Assembly: GCA_030695565.1 (NCBI GenBank)
Contig: JAUYRZ010000003.1
Location: forward strand, 1-39,931
Direction: 5' to 3'
DNA from: Archangium sp.
GTDB lineage: Bacteria; Myxococcota; Myxococcia; Myxococcales; Myxococcaceae
DNA length: 39,931 nt
Shown one piece after another: positions 8,358 to 18,621 of this stretch. The notes beneath the pieces are model-generated. The model was not told where the DNA came from and did not search any database. It saw only the letters and a program-made list of their open reading frames with translations. Positions within the stretch are counted from its first letter, which is position 1. Every line of letters begins with the position of its first letter. Both the position numbers and the translations under genes were made by a program.

Positions 8358-9538
8358 AGACGGGCCTCGAAGGCATGGGTCTGCCCGTCGACCAGCTTCA
8401 CCACGATTCGAGCGAGCACGCCCACGAGCCGCTCGGGCGCGCCGAGATCGAAGTGGATGCCCATGTCGCCGGGCGCAGAGGGGAACGGGCGGTCGGGCTC
8501 GTCGCTCCGGTAGACCGCGGCCGCAGCCAGACGATCCAGTCGATGGGGTTGAACCACCACCTGGACGGCTTTCTTCGTGCGGAAGAGGAGCACCTTGAAC
8601 TCGGCGCGTTCTTCGATGATCTCGGGGGTGATGCTTCGCTCGACCGGGATGGACACGGGAGCGGACTGCGGTACGGCGACTTCACCTGCGGTTTCTTCGG
8701 CGATGGCGGCCTCGGCGGCTTCCATGGCGGCCAGCGACAACTTGAGCTCTGGATCTGCGTCGGCCTGCAGCCGAATGACTTCCTTTTCACCGGGGCTGGC
8801 GAGGCCGAGATCGAAGCGGAGCAGATCGTCGAAGCTCACCGGGCGACCGCGTTTGCGGGTGACTTCGCTGTTCGCGCTCCTGAACTCCGAGGGCATCGAG
8901 CCCTTCACTTCACCGCCCAGCACCTTGACCAGCTGATCGTCGTCGATGCCGGTGCGCTCCGAGTACCACCAGGCCTGCCCCCGGTATTCCTGATCGATCA
9001 ACGCAGCTTCGGCCCGTCGTGCACCGTTGAGCGCGGTGAGGCTGGCGACACCGGCGCGACAGACCTTGTCGACGCCTCCGACCGCTGTGCGCAATCGCGT
9101 CACCAAAGCGGCGGCGTCTTTGCGGCCGGTACCTGCGAGGGCCTCGAGGGCGACCAGGGCAGATTCGAGGCGATCCCGGGCTTGAAGATCCTGCACCGCC
9201 CACTGAGCCATCGCTTCTCCGTCTTCCACGCTGTCGGGCAAGGCTGACTCGACGGCCTGACTGGCGGCGCGCTTGAGCCTGGAGGCGAGCTCTTCGACCT
9301 GAACCCCATCACCCCACGAACGGAGCGCCAGTTCGGGAATGGCGCCCAAGGGCTTGTTCAGATTCGCGCTCTTCGCGTTGAGCGCGGCGCGCCTGCGCAA
9401 CACGTCGCCCGCGGCCTCGAGAAGCAACCCCACCACCACCGCCCCATCGCCCGGCCGCTTTCCAGTCTCCAACTCGTGGTGCAGTGCTTCGAGCTCGGTG
9501 AGGCGGGCGGCGTACTTCTCGGGGGTGGTCGTGACCAT
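8354..9538 (-). CDS. Uncharacterised 394-aa protein in a sigma-factor operon
   Basis: I do not recognise a family. The protein is mainly helical by appearance: residues about 5-200 are Ala/Leu/Glu-rich with heptad-like spacing (ARLTELEALHHELETG, ELASRLKRAASQAVES), then comes a possible short motif VTRKRGRPVSFDDLLRFDLG near 235-255 and a C-terminal region with IEERAEFKVLLFRTKKAVQV that looks beta-stranded. No signal peptide, membrane segment or zinc-binding HxxxCxxC of classical anti-sigma factors is visible. The ATG follows the sigma gene stop by only 2 nt and its AGGAG lies inside that gene, so the two are surely co-translated. By context it may be a regulator or target of the sigma factor; that is inference. 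Confidence 0.78.
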   Translation of the reverse strand: MVTTTPEKYAARLTELEALHHELETGKRPGDGAVVVGLLLEAAGDVLRRRAALNAKSANLNKPLGAIPELALRSWGDGVQVEELASRLKRAASQAVESALPDSVEDGEAMAQWAVQDLQARDRLESALVALEALAGTGRKDAAALVTRLRTAVGGVDKVCRAGVASLTALNGARRAEAALIDQEYRGQAWWYSERTGIDDDQLVKVLGGEVKGSMPSEFRSANSEVTRKRGRPVSFDDLLRFDLGLASPGEKEVIRLQADADPELKLSLAAMEAAEAAIAEETAGEVAVPQSAPVSIPVERSITPEIIEERAEFKVLLFRTKKAVQVVVQPHRLDRLAAAAVYRSDEPDRPFPSAPGDMGIHFDLGAPERLVGVLARIVVKLVDGQTHAFEARL

Positions 9539-9540
9539 GT

Positions 9541-10212
9541 TCAGTTCTCCTCTGAGGAACCCTCTTCACGCTTGCGCGCTTCGAGGATGTAGAGCTTCAG
9601 CCACGCCTGCGCGCGGCTGACACGTTTGTACGAGTTGACGACGGTGATGCCGAGGGCGCGCGCGACCTCTTCGTGATCGTCGAGATCCTGGTGGTGGTAC
9701 AGATCCCAGGCGGCGGCTTCGTTGGGATGCTCTTCCTTGAGCCGCTCCCACGACTTCCAATACTCGCCGTGAGCCTCTTGCTGCTCGGCGAGGGCCCTGG
9801 CCTCGGAGATCGACCGATTGGCCTCGGGCAGACTGGTCTCCGGCTCGTCGTCGTCTTCCCCGACGCCCCGGCCTGAATCGAGCTCTTCGCGCTGCCGGCG
9901 GTACCGGTCGATCGCGCAGTGCTTCACGATGCGCAGGAAGAAGGTCTTGGGAGACGCTGCTTTGCCTGGCACCTGCTCCGAGACGCCGCGAAATTGATCC
10001 AGTCCCTTCGCCATGAACTTGGCGACCGCGTCCTGGAAGATCTCGTCGGCGTCGTCGGGGCTGCCCCTCATGAACGCGCCTTGCACGCGCCGGATGACGG
10101 TGGTTGACGCATCGCGCCACCGGAACACCAGTTCCCCGAGGGGGCGTTTGTAGTCCTGGCCAAGCGCCTTGCGCCTGGCGATATCTGCGAACAACTCGTC
10201 GTCGTTGAGCAT
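9541..10212 (-). CDS. RNA polymerase sigma factor, sigma-70/ECF-like
   Basis: About 223 aa from the ATG at 10212; a GTG at 10245 would add 11 residues (WGRYGPGPQP) and neither start has a clear ribosome site. Region 2 appears as IFQDAVAKFMAKGLDQFRG and FFLRIVKHCAIDRYRRQRE, the usual core-binding and minus-10-recognition helices. Region 4 has a helix-turn-helix at DHEEVARALGITVVNSYKR near the C-terminus. The acidic linker between them (about 130-160, EDDDEPETSLPE) is longer than in many ECF factors. The gene heads a minus-strand run with the unknown 394-aa protein, cutA and the sensor kinase. No zinc-finger anti-sigma factor is adjacent, so control may be by another route. Confidence 0.83.
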   Translation of the reverse strand: MLNDDELFADIARRKALGQDYKRPLGELVFRWRDASTTVIRRVQGAFMRGSPDDADEIFQDAVAKFMAKGLDQFRGVSEQVPGKAASPKTFFLRIVKHCAIDRYRRQREELDSGRGVGEDDDEPETSLPEANRSISEARALAEQQEAHGEYWKSWERLKEEHPNEAAAWDLYHHQDLDDHEEVARALGITVVNSYKRVSRAQAWLKLYILEARKREEGSSEEN

Positions 10213-10305
10213 GGGCTGAGGCCCGGGACCATACCTGCCCCACACGAGGGGCCAGCGGCATTCCTGACGGACCGATTCGACAATTTTTCATCAAGAACAA
10301 GGCCT

Positions 10306-10340
10306 CCCTCTCCCCGAGGGGGGAGAGGGTCGGGGAGAGG
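10306..10340 (-). repeat. Palindromic intergenic repeat, copy a (CCCTCTCCCC family)
   Basis: CCCTCTCCCC at 10306-10315 pairs perfectly with GGGGAGAGGG at 10320-10329 across a 4-nt loop, and is followed by TCGGGGAGAGGG. In minus orientation this is a slightly diverged copy of the CCCTCACCCCGACCCTCTCCC element found at three other places in the window. This copy lies between divergent genes (sigma factor and phosphatase), so it is not a simple terminator here. Confidence 0.85.
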
Positions 10341-10388
10341 GCTGACGTTCAGTCAGGTCGTCTCGTGATCGCGAGTCCTTGGGCCATC

Positions 10389-11093
10389 ATGAACCGCACC
10401 ATCGTCATCGGAGATCTACACGGCTGTTACGACGAGACCCTCGATCTCCTCGACACCCTTCACGTCACCTCAGCTGATCGCCTCATCTTCGCGGGCGACC
10501 TCGTCGATCGCGGCCCCAAACCCCGCGAGTGCGTCGAACTCGCGATGAAGCACGAGTGCGTGCTGGGCAATCACGAGGAGAAGCACCTCCAGCAGCGCCA
10601 CAGCAAGGCGGAGAAGCTCTCCCCGGCCCACCTCTACACGCGCGATCGGCTCGAGCCGCAGCACTACGAGTACTTCGAGCGCCTGCCGCTCTTCATCCGC
10701 CTGCCTGAGTTCAAAGCAGCCGTCGTGCACGCAGGTGCCTTCCCCGGAGTGCCGCTCGAAGAGCAGCGCGCCAACCACCTGCTGCACGTGCAGCACATCA
10801 AGCCACCGGGCCTCAAGAGCTTCTGGCCGTCGAAGGCGCCGGTCGACTTCTCCTTCTGGACGAACTTCTGGAAAGGCCCCGAGCGGCTCATCTTCGGCCA
10901 CTCCGTGCTCGACAGGCCGCTGGTGACCGAGTGGGCGGTGGGCATCGACACGGGCGGCGTGTTCGGCCGGGGGCTGACCGCGCTGATTCTCCCCGACTGG
11001 GAGCTCAAGACCCTCCCGACGCGGGACTACTCGGGCGGCAGGAAGACGGTCGCCAGCTACCCGGTGCACGACGACGTGATGGCATTCAGCTGA
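10389..11093 (+). CDS. Metallophosphoesterase / serine-threonine-type protein phosphatase
   Basis: 234 aa from the ATG at 10389 (MNRTIVIGDLHGCYDETLD). An upstream in-frame GTG at 10365 would add eight residues without family support. The three metallophosphatase blocks are complete: GDLHG (D at residue 9), FAGDLVDRGPKP and CVLGNHEEKH, followed by VVHAGAFPGV and LIFGHSVLDRP that supply further metal-binding His residues. The enzyme binds two metal ions and removes phosphate from phosphoproteins or, in ApaH relatives, cleaves diadenosine polyphosphates. The short size and motif spacing fit the bacterial PPP group; exact substrate is open. It is cytoplasmic by lack of a signal. A small unknown gene follows 22 nt later. 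Confidence 0.93.
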   Translation: MNRTIVIGDLHGCYDETLDLLDTLHVTSADRLIFAGDLVDRGPKPRECVELAMKHECVLGNHEEKHLQQRHSKAEKLSPAHLYTRDRLEPQHYEYFERLPLFIRLPEFKAAVVHAGAFPGVPLEEQRANHLLHVQHIKPPGLKSFWPSKAPVDFSFWTNFWKGPERLIFGHSVLDRPLVTEWAVGIDTGGVFGRGLTALILPDWELKTLPTRDYSGGRKTVASYPVHDDVMAFS

Positions 11094-11115
11094 GCTTCTT
11101 GATTGCGTGCGGCCC

Positions 11116-11502
11116 ATGAGCGCACTCGCGGTGGTTGATCCCAAGAAGCGGACGTCGTTGTCGGGCCCGGTCTCAGGCGATCCCTGGGCAATCATCGATG
11201 CGTGGGCGCCAGGCGCGGGCTACCGGGTGGTCGAGGGCGCGGGCACGGCGACCCGCACGTACCAGAAGGGTTCCGGCTTCCTGGTGGCGCCGATGATGGC
11301 GGCGTTCTCGTTCACCGGCGGCACGCTCTCGATGCAGGCGTGGATCGCGCCGACCTTCTTCGCGCGGGTGTTCGCGCTGTTCCTGATCCCCGCGTCGATG
11401 CACGTGAACTCGGGCGGCTTCGTGATGGTGTTGCCGCGCAACATGGCGCGCAAGGCGCTCAACGAAGTGGTCGGCCAGTTGGGCCTGCCGCTGATTTCGT
11501 AA
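11116..11502 (+). CDS. Small conserved-looking protein of unknown function
   Basis: 128 aa from ATG 11116 (MSALAVVDPKKRTSL); a GTG at 11107 in frame would add three residues, and no strong ribosome site separates them. The protein has a soluble Asp/Pro-rich start and a central hydrophobic stretch around APMMAAFSFTGGTLSMQAW and FFARVFALFLIPASMHV, then a basic segment LPRNMARKALNEVVGQLGL. Codon use matches neighbouring genes, which supports it being real. I recognise no family. It is probably co-transcribed with the phosphatase 22 nt upstream and converges on the GH25 gene. Confidence 0.62.
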   Translation: MSALAVVDPKKRTSLSGPVSGDPWAIIDAWAPGAGYRVVEGAGTATRTYQKGSGFLVAPMMAAFSFTGGTLSMQAWIAPTFFARVFALFLIPASMHVNSGGFVMVLPRNMARKALNEVVGQLGLPLIS

Positions 11503-11544
11503 CGCATCCCAGAAACGTCTCCCTGCGAGAGACACCGCGGCTTC

Positions 11545-12237
11545 TCACGGCGCGAACTGATCGAGCGGGCCGTTGAAGACGTTGAGGTCGACCGGCCCGT
11601 CGATGCCCGGGACTTTGCCCGAGGGATCGAACTGCCAGACAATCCAGGGCGCTGCCGGTTCGGCGGCGGTCGACCGGATCCAGCGCGGCCGATCGAGCCC
11701 CTGAAGCACGAGCGCGTCCACGTCCGGCATCGTGTAGATCACCGCGCGGCGCCCCAGCGCGGTCTCGACGATCTGCAGCCAATTCTCCAGGCTCCGGCGA
11801 ATTTCCTCGGGCGCCGGGGGCGAGCGGCAGTTGCCGATGAACTCCACGTCGACGACCGGTGGGAGCGTGGTCACGCTCGTCTCGACGGCGGACAGGAAGT
11901 TGCGCGCCTGATCAGGAGCTGACCTGCAGAACGTAAAGAAGTGGTAGGCACCAGCCTTCAGCCCGGCCCGTTGAGCGCCCTCCAGGTTCTCCCGGAAGCG
12001 CGGATCGACGACGTCTCCGCCCTCGGTCGCCTTGATCCACGCGAAGTGAACACCGCCGTCTGCGACACGAGGCCAATCGATGACCCCGTTGTGGCGGGAG
12101 ACGTCGATGCCGTGGACCGGGAAGCGCTCCGGAAAGCGTGAATGGCTGAGGGTGAGCTCTGGTTCCTGCATGAGCCAAAGGCCCGCTCCGGCGATCACCG
12201 CCGCCAACGGCACCAACATCCACCGGCCCCGCTTCAT
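11545..12237 (-). CDS. GH25-family muramidase (lysozyme), N-terminally anchored
   Basis: 230 aa from ATG 12237; a TTG three codons earlier is possible. Residues about 4-22 (RGRWMLVPLAAVIAGAGLWL) form a signal peptide or membrane anchor, so the enzyme acts outside the cytoplasm. The GH25 fold is shown by HGIDVSRHNGVIDWPRV, FAWIKATEGGDVVDPRF, GAYHFFTFCRSA, TLPPVVDVEF with the catalytic acidic pair, and the C-terminal VWQFDPSGKVPGIDGPVDLN. The family cleaves the beta-1,4 bond between N-acetylmuramic acid and N-acetylglucosamine in peptidoglycan. In this setting it could serve wall remodelling or attack on other bacteria; the sequence does not say which. It stands alone, converging with the small gene at 11116. 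Confidence 0.92.
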   Translation of the reverse strand: MKRGRWMLVPLAAVIAGAGLWLMQEPELTLSHSRFPERFPVHGIDVSRHNGVIDWPRVADGGVHFAWIKATEGGDVVDPRFRENLEGAQRAGLKAGAYHFFTFCRSAPDQARNFLSAVETSVTTLPPVVDVEFIGNCRSPPAPEEIRRSLENWLQIVETALGRRAVIYTMPDVDALVLQGLDRPRWIRSTAAEPAAPWIVWQFDPSGKVPGIDGPVDLNVFNGPLDQFAP

Positions 12238-12387
12238 CGGCTCCAAGTTGCGGAGGAGAGCACAGCCTCTCGCGGTCGTCCTCCTCTGCTGACAGCCTTG
12301 GGAATGGCCAACGGAGCGCGCACGTCGGTCACTGCGCCGGCCATCGCCAATGCAGGCCCGTGCGTGGCTGACTTCTGAACTGCAGTA

Positions 12388-13245
12388 CTAGCCACCCTTC
12401 CCGACGAGGATCTCGAGACTGAGATCCATCGCCCGCGCGGAGTGCGTGAGTGCTCCCATCGAGACGTAGTCGACACCCAGCGTCGCGAGCTTCGGCAGGC
12501 GCTCAGCGGTCACTCCGCCGGAGACTTCCAGTTCGACCTTGCCCGCGGCAATCGCCACGGCCGCCTTCACCTTGGCGTCGTCCATGTTGTCGAGCATCAC
12601 GATGTGCGCGCCGTGCTGAATTGCTTCGCGCAGCTGCTCGAGGGTGGTCACTTCGATCTCGATCTTCACCAGGCGCGGCGCGTTGGCCCTCGCTCGGGCC
12701 AGCGCCTTCGCGATGGAGCCGCCGACGGCAGCGATGTGGTTGTCCTTGATCAACACACCGTCGAAGAGCCCGAAGCGGTGGTTGAAGGCGCCGCCGTCGC
12801 GCACGGCCTGCTTGGCCAGACCGCGCATGCCCGGAGGCGTCTTGCGGGTGTCGAGGATCTTGAGCTTGCTGCCCTTCACGCCTTCAATCAGCGCCATCGC
12901 GGCAGAGGCGGCAGTGGCCATGCCAGCGCAACGCTGCACGATGTTGAGCGCGGTGCGTTCGCCGATCAGCAGACTCTGCAGGGGGCCTGTCAGCGTGGCG
13001 ATGCGTTGGCGTTTGCTCGTCTTGTCGCCGTCGGCGGCTTCCAGCTTCACCTGGACCGAAGGGTCGACCTTCTCGAAGGTGCGCACGAAAGCGCCGAGAC
13101 CTGAGAGCACCATCGGCTCTTTCGCCCAGAGTTCCGCCCGGCCCTTGGCGCCCGCGGGAACGAGCGCCGAGGTGGTCACGTCTCCGGCGCTGCCGAGGTC
13201 TTCATCCAGCGCGAGGTCGATCAGCCGGTCGATGAAGGTGTTCAT
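12388..13245 (-). CDS. nadC: Nicotinate-nucleotide pyrophosphorylase (quinolinate phosphoribosyltransferase)
   Basis: 285 aa, normal length. The enzyme converts quinolinate and phosphoribosyl pyrophosphate to nicotinate mononucleotide, CO2 and pyrophosphate in de novo NAD synthesis. The family start LALDEDLGSAGDVTTSALVP, the substrate-binding RTALNIVQRCAGMAT, the DTRKTPPGMRGLAKQAVRDG segment, HRFGLFDGVLIKDNH and the late VELEVSGGVTAERLP and VDYVSMGALTHS motifs are all present. It lies 74 nt downstream of valS on the same strand with a hairpin-forming repeat between. No nadA or nadB is visible in this window. Confidence 0.96.
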   Translation of the reverse strand: MNTFIDRLIDLALDEDLGSAGDVTTSALVPAGAKGRAELWAKEPMVLSGLGAFVRTFEKVDPSVQVKLEAADGDKTSKRQRIATLTGPLQSLLIGERTALNIVQRCAGMATAASAAMALIEGVKGSKLKILDTRKTPPGMRGLAKQAVRDGGAFNHRFGLFDGVLIKDNHIAAVGGSIAKALARARANAPRLVKIEIEVTTLEQLREAIQHGAHIVMLDNMDDAKVKAAVAIAAGKVELEVSGGVTAERLPKLATLGVDYVSMGALTHSARAMDLSLEILVGKGG

Positions 13246-13277
13246 GTGGTCCCTGGATTCAATGTGAGGACGCTATG

Positions 13278-13310
13278 CCCTCACCCCGACCCTCTCCCAA
13301 AGGGAGAGGG
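13278..13310 (+). repeat. Palindromic intergenic repeat, copy b (CCCTCACCCCGACCCTCTCCC family)
   Basis: CCCTCACCCCGAC followed by a perfect 9-bp hairpin, CCCTCTCCC-AAA-GGGAGAGGG. It sits between the valS stop and the nadC start. No T-tract follows on either strand, so it is better called a repeat than a classical terminator, though it may slow transcription or protect the mRNA end. Confidence 0.88.
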
Positions 13311-13319
13311 AGACAAGTT

Positions 13320-16487
<3,168 letters not shown>

Positions 16488-16500
16488 CAGAACCCTTCAC

Positions 16501-16547
16501 TCGAAAAACAAATCAGGCGGCCCTCTCAAACACGGAAGGGGCCGCCC
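16501..16547 (-). terminator. Intrinsic terminator after the response-regulator gene
   Basis: On the minus strand GGCGGCCC (16546-16539) pairs with GGGCCGCC (16523-16516) around a 15-nt loop, followed by TGATTTGTTTTTCG. The stem plus T-rich tail is a standard Rho-independent signal, 33 nt after the stop of the regulator gene at 16580 and just before the valS start, so valS should have its own promoter or depend on read-through. Confidence 0.82.
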
Positions 16548-16579
16548 TCGACAACTGGAATCAACGAAAGGAAGAAAAG

Positions 16580-17755
16580 TCAGAGACCTTTGGCTTCGCG
16601 ATCCTTGATGAGGCGGTCCAGCTCCTGGCGGATGATCGTCTCCGCCAACTGGGGAACGACCTCCCACGCGATCTTCTCGATGACCTCACGGGAGGCCTTC
16701 GACAGCGCTTCACGCAAGTGCGCTTCACCGCCATCGGCCGAGCGGTGCGAATCGAGATCGAGCGACTCAGTGCGGTGCGCAGGCTGCGCCGGCTGCTGCG
16801 GAGGCGCCTGGCCCGGCAACCCGAACGGATCGCGGCGAGGCACTCCGGGGAGCGGCGCCTGACCGGGCGGGCGCGGAAAACCACCCGGCATTCCCGGCGC
16901 GGGCGGCATGCCCGGCGTTCCCGCCATCGGAGGACGCGCCATGCCCGGCCCGGGAGGCATCGTGCCCGGCATGCCCGGCACACCCATCGGGCGCGGCGGC
17001 ATTCCAGGCTGCGTACCCATCGGCACACCCATCGGGCGCGGAGGCATTCCACCCGGCGGCATGCCCGGCTGGCCCATCGGCATTCCCATCGGGCGCGGCG
17101 GCATACCGGGCTGCGTTCCCATCGGCACGCCACCCATCGGGCGCGGCGGCATTCCAGGCTGGGTCCCCATCGGCACGCCACCCATCGGGCGCGGCGGCGG
17201 CATTCCAGGCTGACCGGGCTGCTGGCCCTGCATGCCCGGCATCGGGCGCGGCTGCTGAATGCCCTGCAGCGGCTGCGGAGGTGCCATCGGCGGGCGGATC
17301 TGCTGCGGGTTGGGCGGCGCAGACGGGGCCTGCGGCGTGGTCGACGGCCCGAGGTGCGAGAGCGGGTTGGGCTGCGCGGCCGCCGGCGCCATGCCCACCG
17401 ACGCGCGCACGCGATCGAGGAAGCTGGTGCTGTCGAAGGGCTTGGGAATGTGCCCGTTCGCGCCGACCGCCTGCGCCCGCGCGGGATCGAAGGGCTCGAA
17501 GTTGCCGGCCAGCAGCAGCACGGGAATGTGCGAGGTCGACGGGTCGCTCTTGAGCTCCTGGCAGACCTCGTAGCCGTTCTTACCGGGCATCATGCAGTCG
17601 GCGATCACGAGATCGGGCCGCAGCTCCCGTGCCTTGGCGACGGCGTCGAGCCCGTTGTCCACGGACGTCAACGTGAAGTCTTCCATCGCGAAGAGCATTC
17701 CGACGATCTTGCGAATCGTGAGTGAGTCGTCGGCGACGAGTACTGATTTGGGCAT
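16580..17755 (-). CDS. Response regulator: receiver, Met/Pro/Gly-repeat linker, C-terminal helical module
   Basis: 391 aa. Residues 1-120 are a complete receiver: acidic pair in VLVADDSLTIRK (D9, D10), phospho-acceptor Asp53 in VIADCMMPGKNGYE and the conserved Lys in HIPKPFDS. Residues about 125-325 are a long disordered linker rich in Pro, Met, Gly and Gln, with a repeated unit like MGGVPMGTQPGMPPRP. The last 45 residues are predicted helical and amphipathic (SREVIEKIAWEVVPQLAETI, then IRQELDRLIKDREAKGL). There is no DNA-binding domain, so output is presumably by protein contact through the terminal helices. A CheW-like gene lies upstream on the same strand, 66 nt away, suggesting a shared chemosensory or polarity pathway. 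Confidence 0.9.
   Translation of the reverse strand: MPKSVLVADDSLTIRKIVGMLFAMEDFTLTSVDNGLDAVAKARELRPDLVIADCMMPGKNGYEVCQELKSDPSTSHIPVLLLAGNFEPFDPARAQAVGANGHIPKPFDSTSFLDRVRASVGMAPAAAQPNPLSHLGPSTTPQAPSAPPNPQQIRPPMAPPQPLQGIQQPRPMPGMQGQQPGQPGMPPPRPMGGVPMGTQPGMPPRPMGGVPMGTQPGMPPRPMGMPMGQPGMPPGGMPPRPMGVPMGTQPGMPPRPMGVPGMPGTMPPGPGMARPPMAGTPGMPPAPGMPGGFPRPPGQAPLPGVPRRDPFGLPGQAPPQQPAQPAHRTESLDLDSHRSADGGEAHLREALSKASREVIEKIAWEVVPQLAETIIRQELDRLIKDREAKGL
16930..17215 (-). repeat. In-frame tandem repeats encoding MPxRPMGxPMGTQPG units
   Basis: Near-identical 48-51 bp units (plus-strand theme ATCGGGCGCGGCGGCATTCC) repeat about five times with small insertions and deletions in multiples of three. They encode the disordered linker of the response regulator and could vary in copy number between strains by slippage. 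Confidence 0.88.
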
Positions 17756-17821
17756 CGCGGGTTCCAGTAGGAGAAAGTCGAAGAAGAACTGAGGGAGTGT
17801 AGGGGTAACACTCGAACACCC

Positions 17822-18595
17822 TCAAGAAAACATGCGGCCGACATCGAGGACCGACGCCCCGACAAGGGAGGAGCCTGACCGCACCCCTTCGACCTGGCTC
17901 GCAGAAAGGCCCAGCAGGTCCCCTCCGACCTCAAAGAGGACGATGAAGGGCTGAACCAGGCCCAGGGGGCCCACGGTGAAGACCGGGCAGAGCTGCGCCC
18001 GGTGCACCGCCACGCCCAGAAAGCTGCCGGCGTTGGGGGCGCGGTTGAAACAGGCGTTCGCCTCGATCACCTGCACCACGTGGTGGAGCGGGAGCGCCAG
18101 CCGCTCCCCCTGCACGGTGAAGACGAGGCCGGTGGTGTCGGTGCGGTGGTGGCGCTCGATGGGCTTGAGCTGGCGGGGAAGACCGCGGGCCGCACCGTCG
18201 GCGTCGAGCTCGAAGACCAGCCGCCCTTCGTATTCCAACGCACCGGCGAGGGCCGGAGCGAGCAGCGGCACCAAGCGCCCCTGCACCGGCCAGCGCTTCA
18301 AGCCGGTGCAGTCGAACACGCCATCGACCTGTTTGACCCGCAGGGCGAGCGTGGGAGAGACGTCCATCACCACGCCGGCGGCCACGCGCACTTCAGCGTC
18401 CCCCCCCAGTAGCAGAGACAAATCGCGCACCGGCAGGTGCTGGGAAAGTTGAAGCGCCCCCTCCTCGTTCGCCCGGGCCACTTCGAGCACACGCACCGCA
18501 TCGAGCGCATAGCGGGTCGCCCCTGCGCTGAAAAACACACACAACCGGCGTTCATCGCGGCTCACCAAGAGCGCGAACGCTCGCACGGCCTGCAC
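17822..18595 (-). CDS. Protein with two CheW-like domains
   Basis: About 257 aa from a GTG at 18595; another GTG at 18565 (MSRDERRLCVFFSAG) is an equally possible start. The first CheW-like unit spans residues about 15-130 (CVFFSAGATRYALDAVRVLE, then HLPVRDLSLLLGG) and a second spans about 150-255 (GLVFTVQGERLALPLHHVVQ, then VIEANACFNRAPNAGSFLGV). CheW domains couple receptors to CheA kinases; tandem-domain versions can act as scaffolds. No CheA or receptor gene is within the window. It is divergent from the diguanylate cyclase (26-56 nt apart) and upstream of the linker response regulator, which may be its functional partner. Confidence 0.75.
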   Translation of the reverse strand: MQAVRAFALLVSRDERRLCVFFSAGATRYALDAVRVLEVARANEEGALQLSQHLPVRDLSLLLGGDAEVRVAAGVVMDVSPTLALRVKQVDGVFDCTGLKRWPVQGRLVPLLAPALAGALEYEGRLVFELDADGAARGLPRQLKPIERHHRTDTTGLVFTVQGERLALPLHHVVQVIEANACFNRAPNAGSFLGVAVHRAQLCPVFTVGPLGLVQPFIVLFEVGGDLLGLSASQVEGVRSGSSLVGASVLDVGRMFS

Positions 18596-18621
18596 GCGTC
18601 TGCTAGTTCGCCAGATTCCCC

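Noticed and set aside
9566-10300. 244-codon minus-strand frame over the sigma-factor gene
   Set aside because: It is a shifted frame of the sigma gene with no conserved motif, while the other frame has clear region 2 and region 4.
12252-12387. Possible small gene or hairpin between the GH25 gene and nadC
   Set aside because: Only a weak 6-bp GGAGGA/TCCTCC pairing and a short frame without motif or ribosome site were found.
13278-13310. Hairpin read as a valS terminator
   Set aside because: A strong stem is present but no T-tract follows, and the same sequence recurs at other intergenic sites, so it is listed as a repeat.
16718-17725. 335-codon plus-strand frame full of Arg/His repeats
   Set aside because: It is the antisense of the Met/Pro/Gly repeat linker; the apparent HRARRH repeats follow from the repeat itself.
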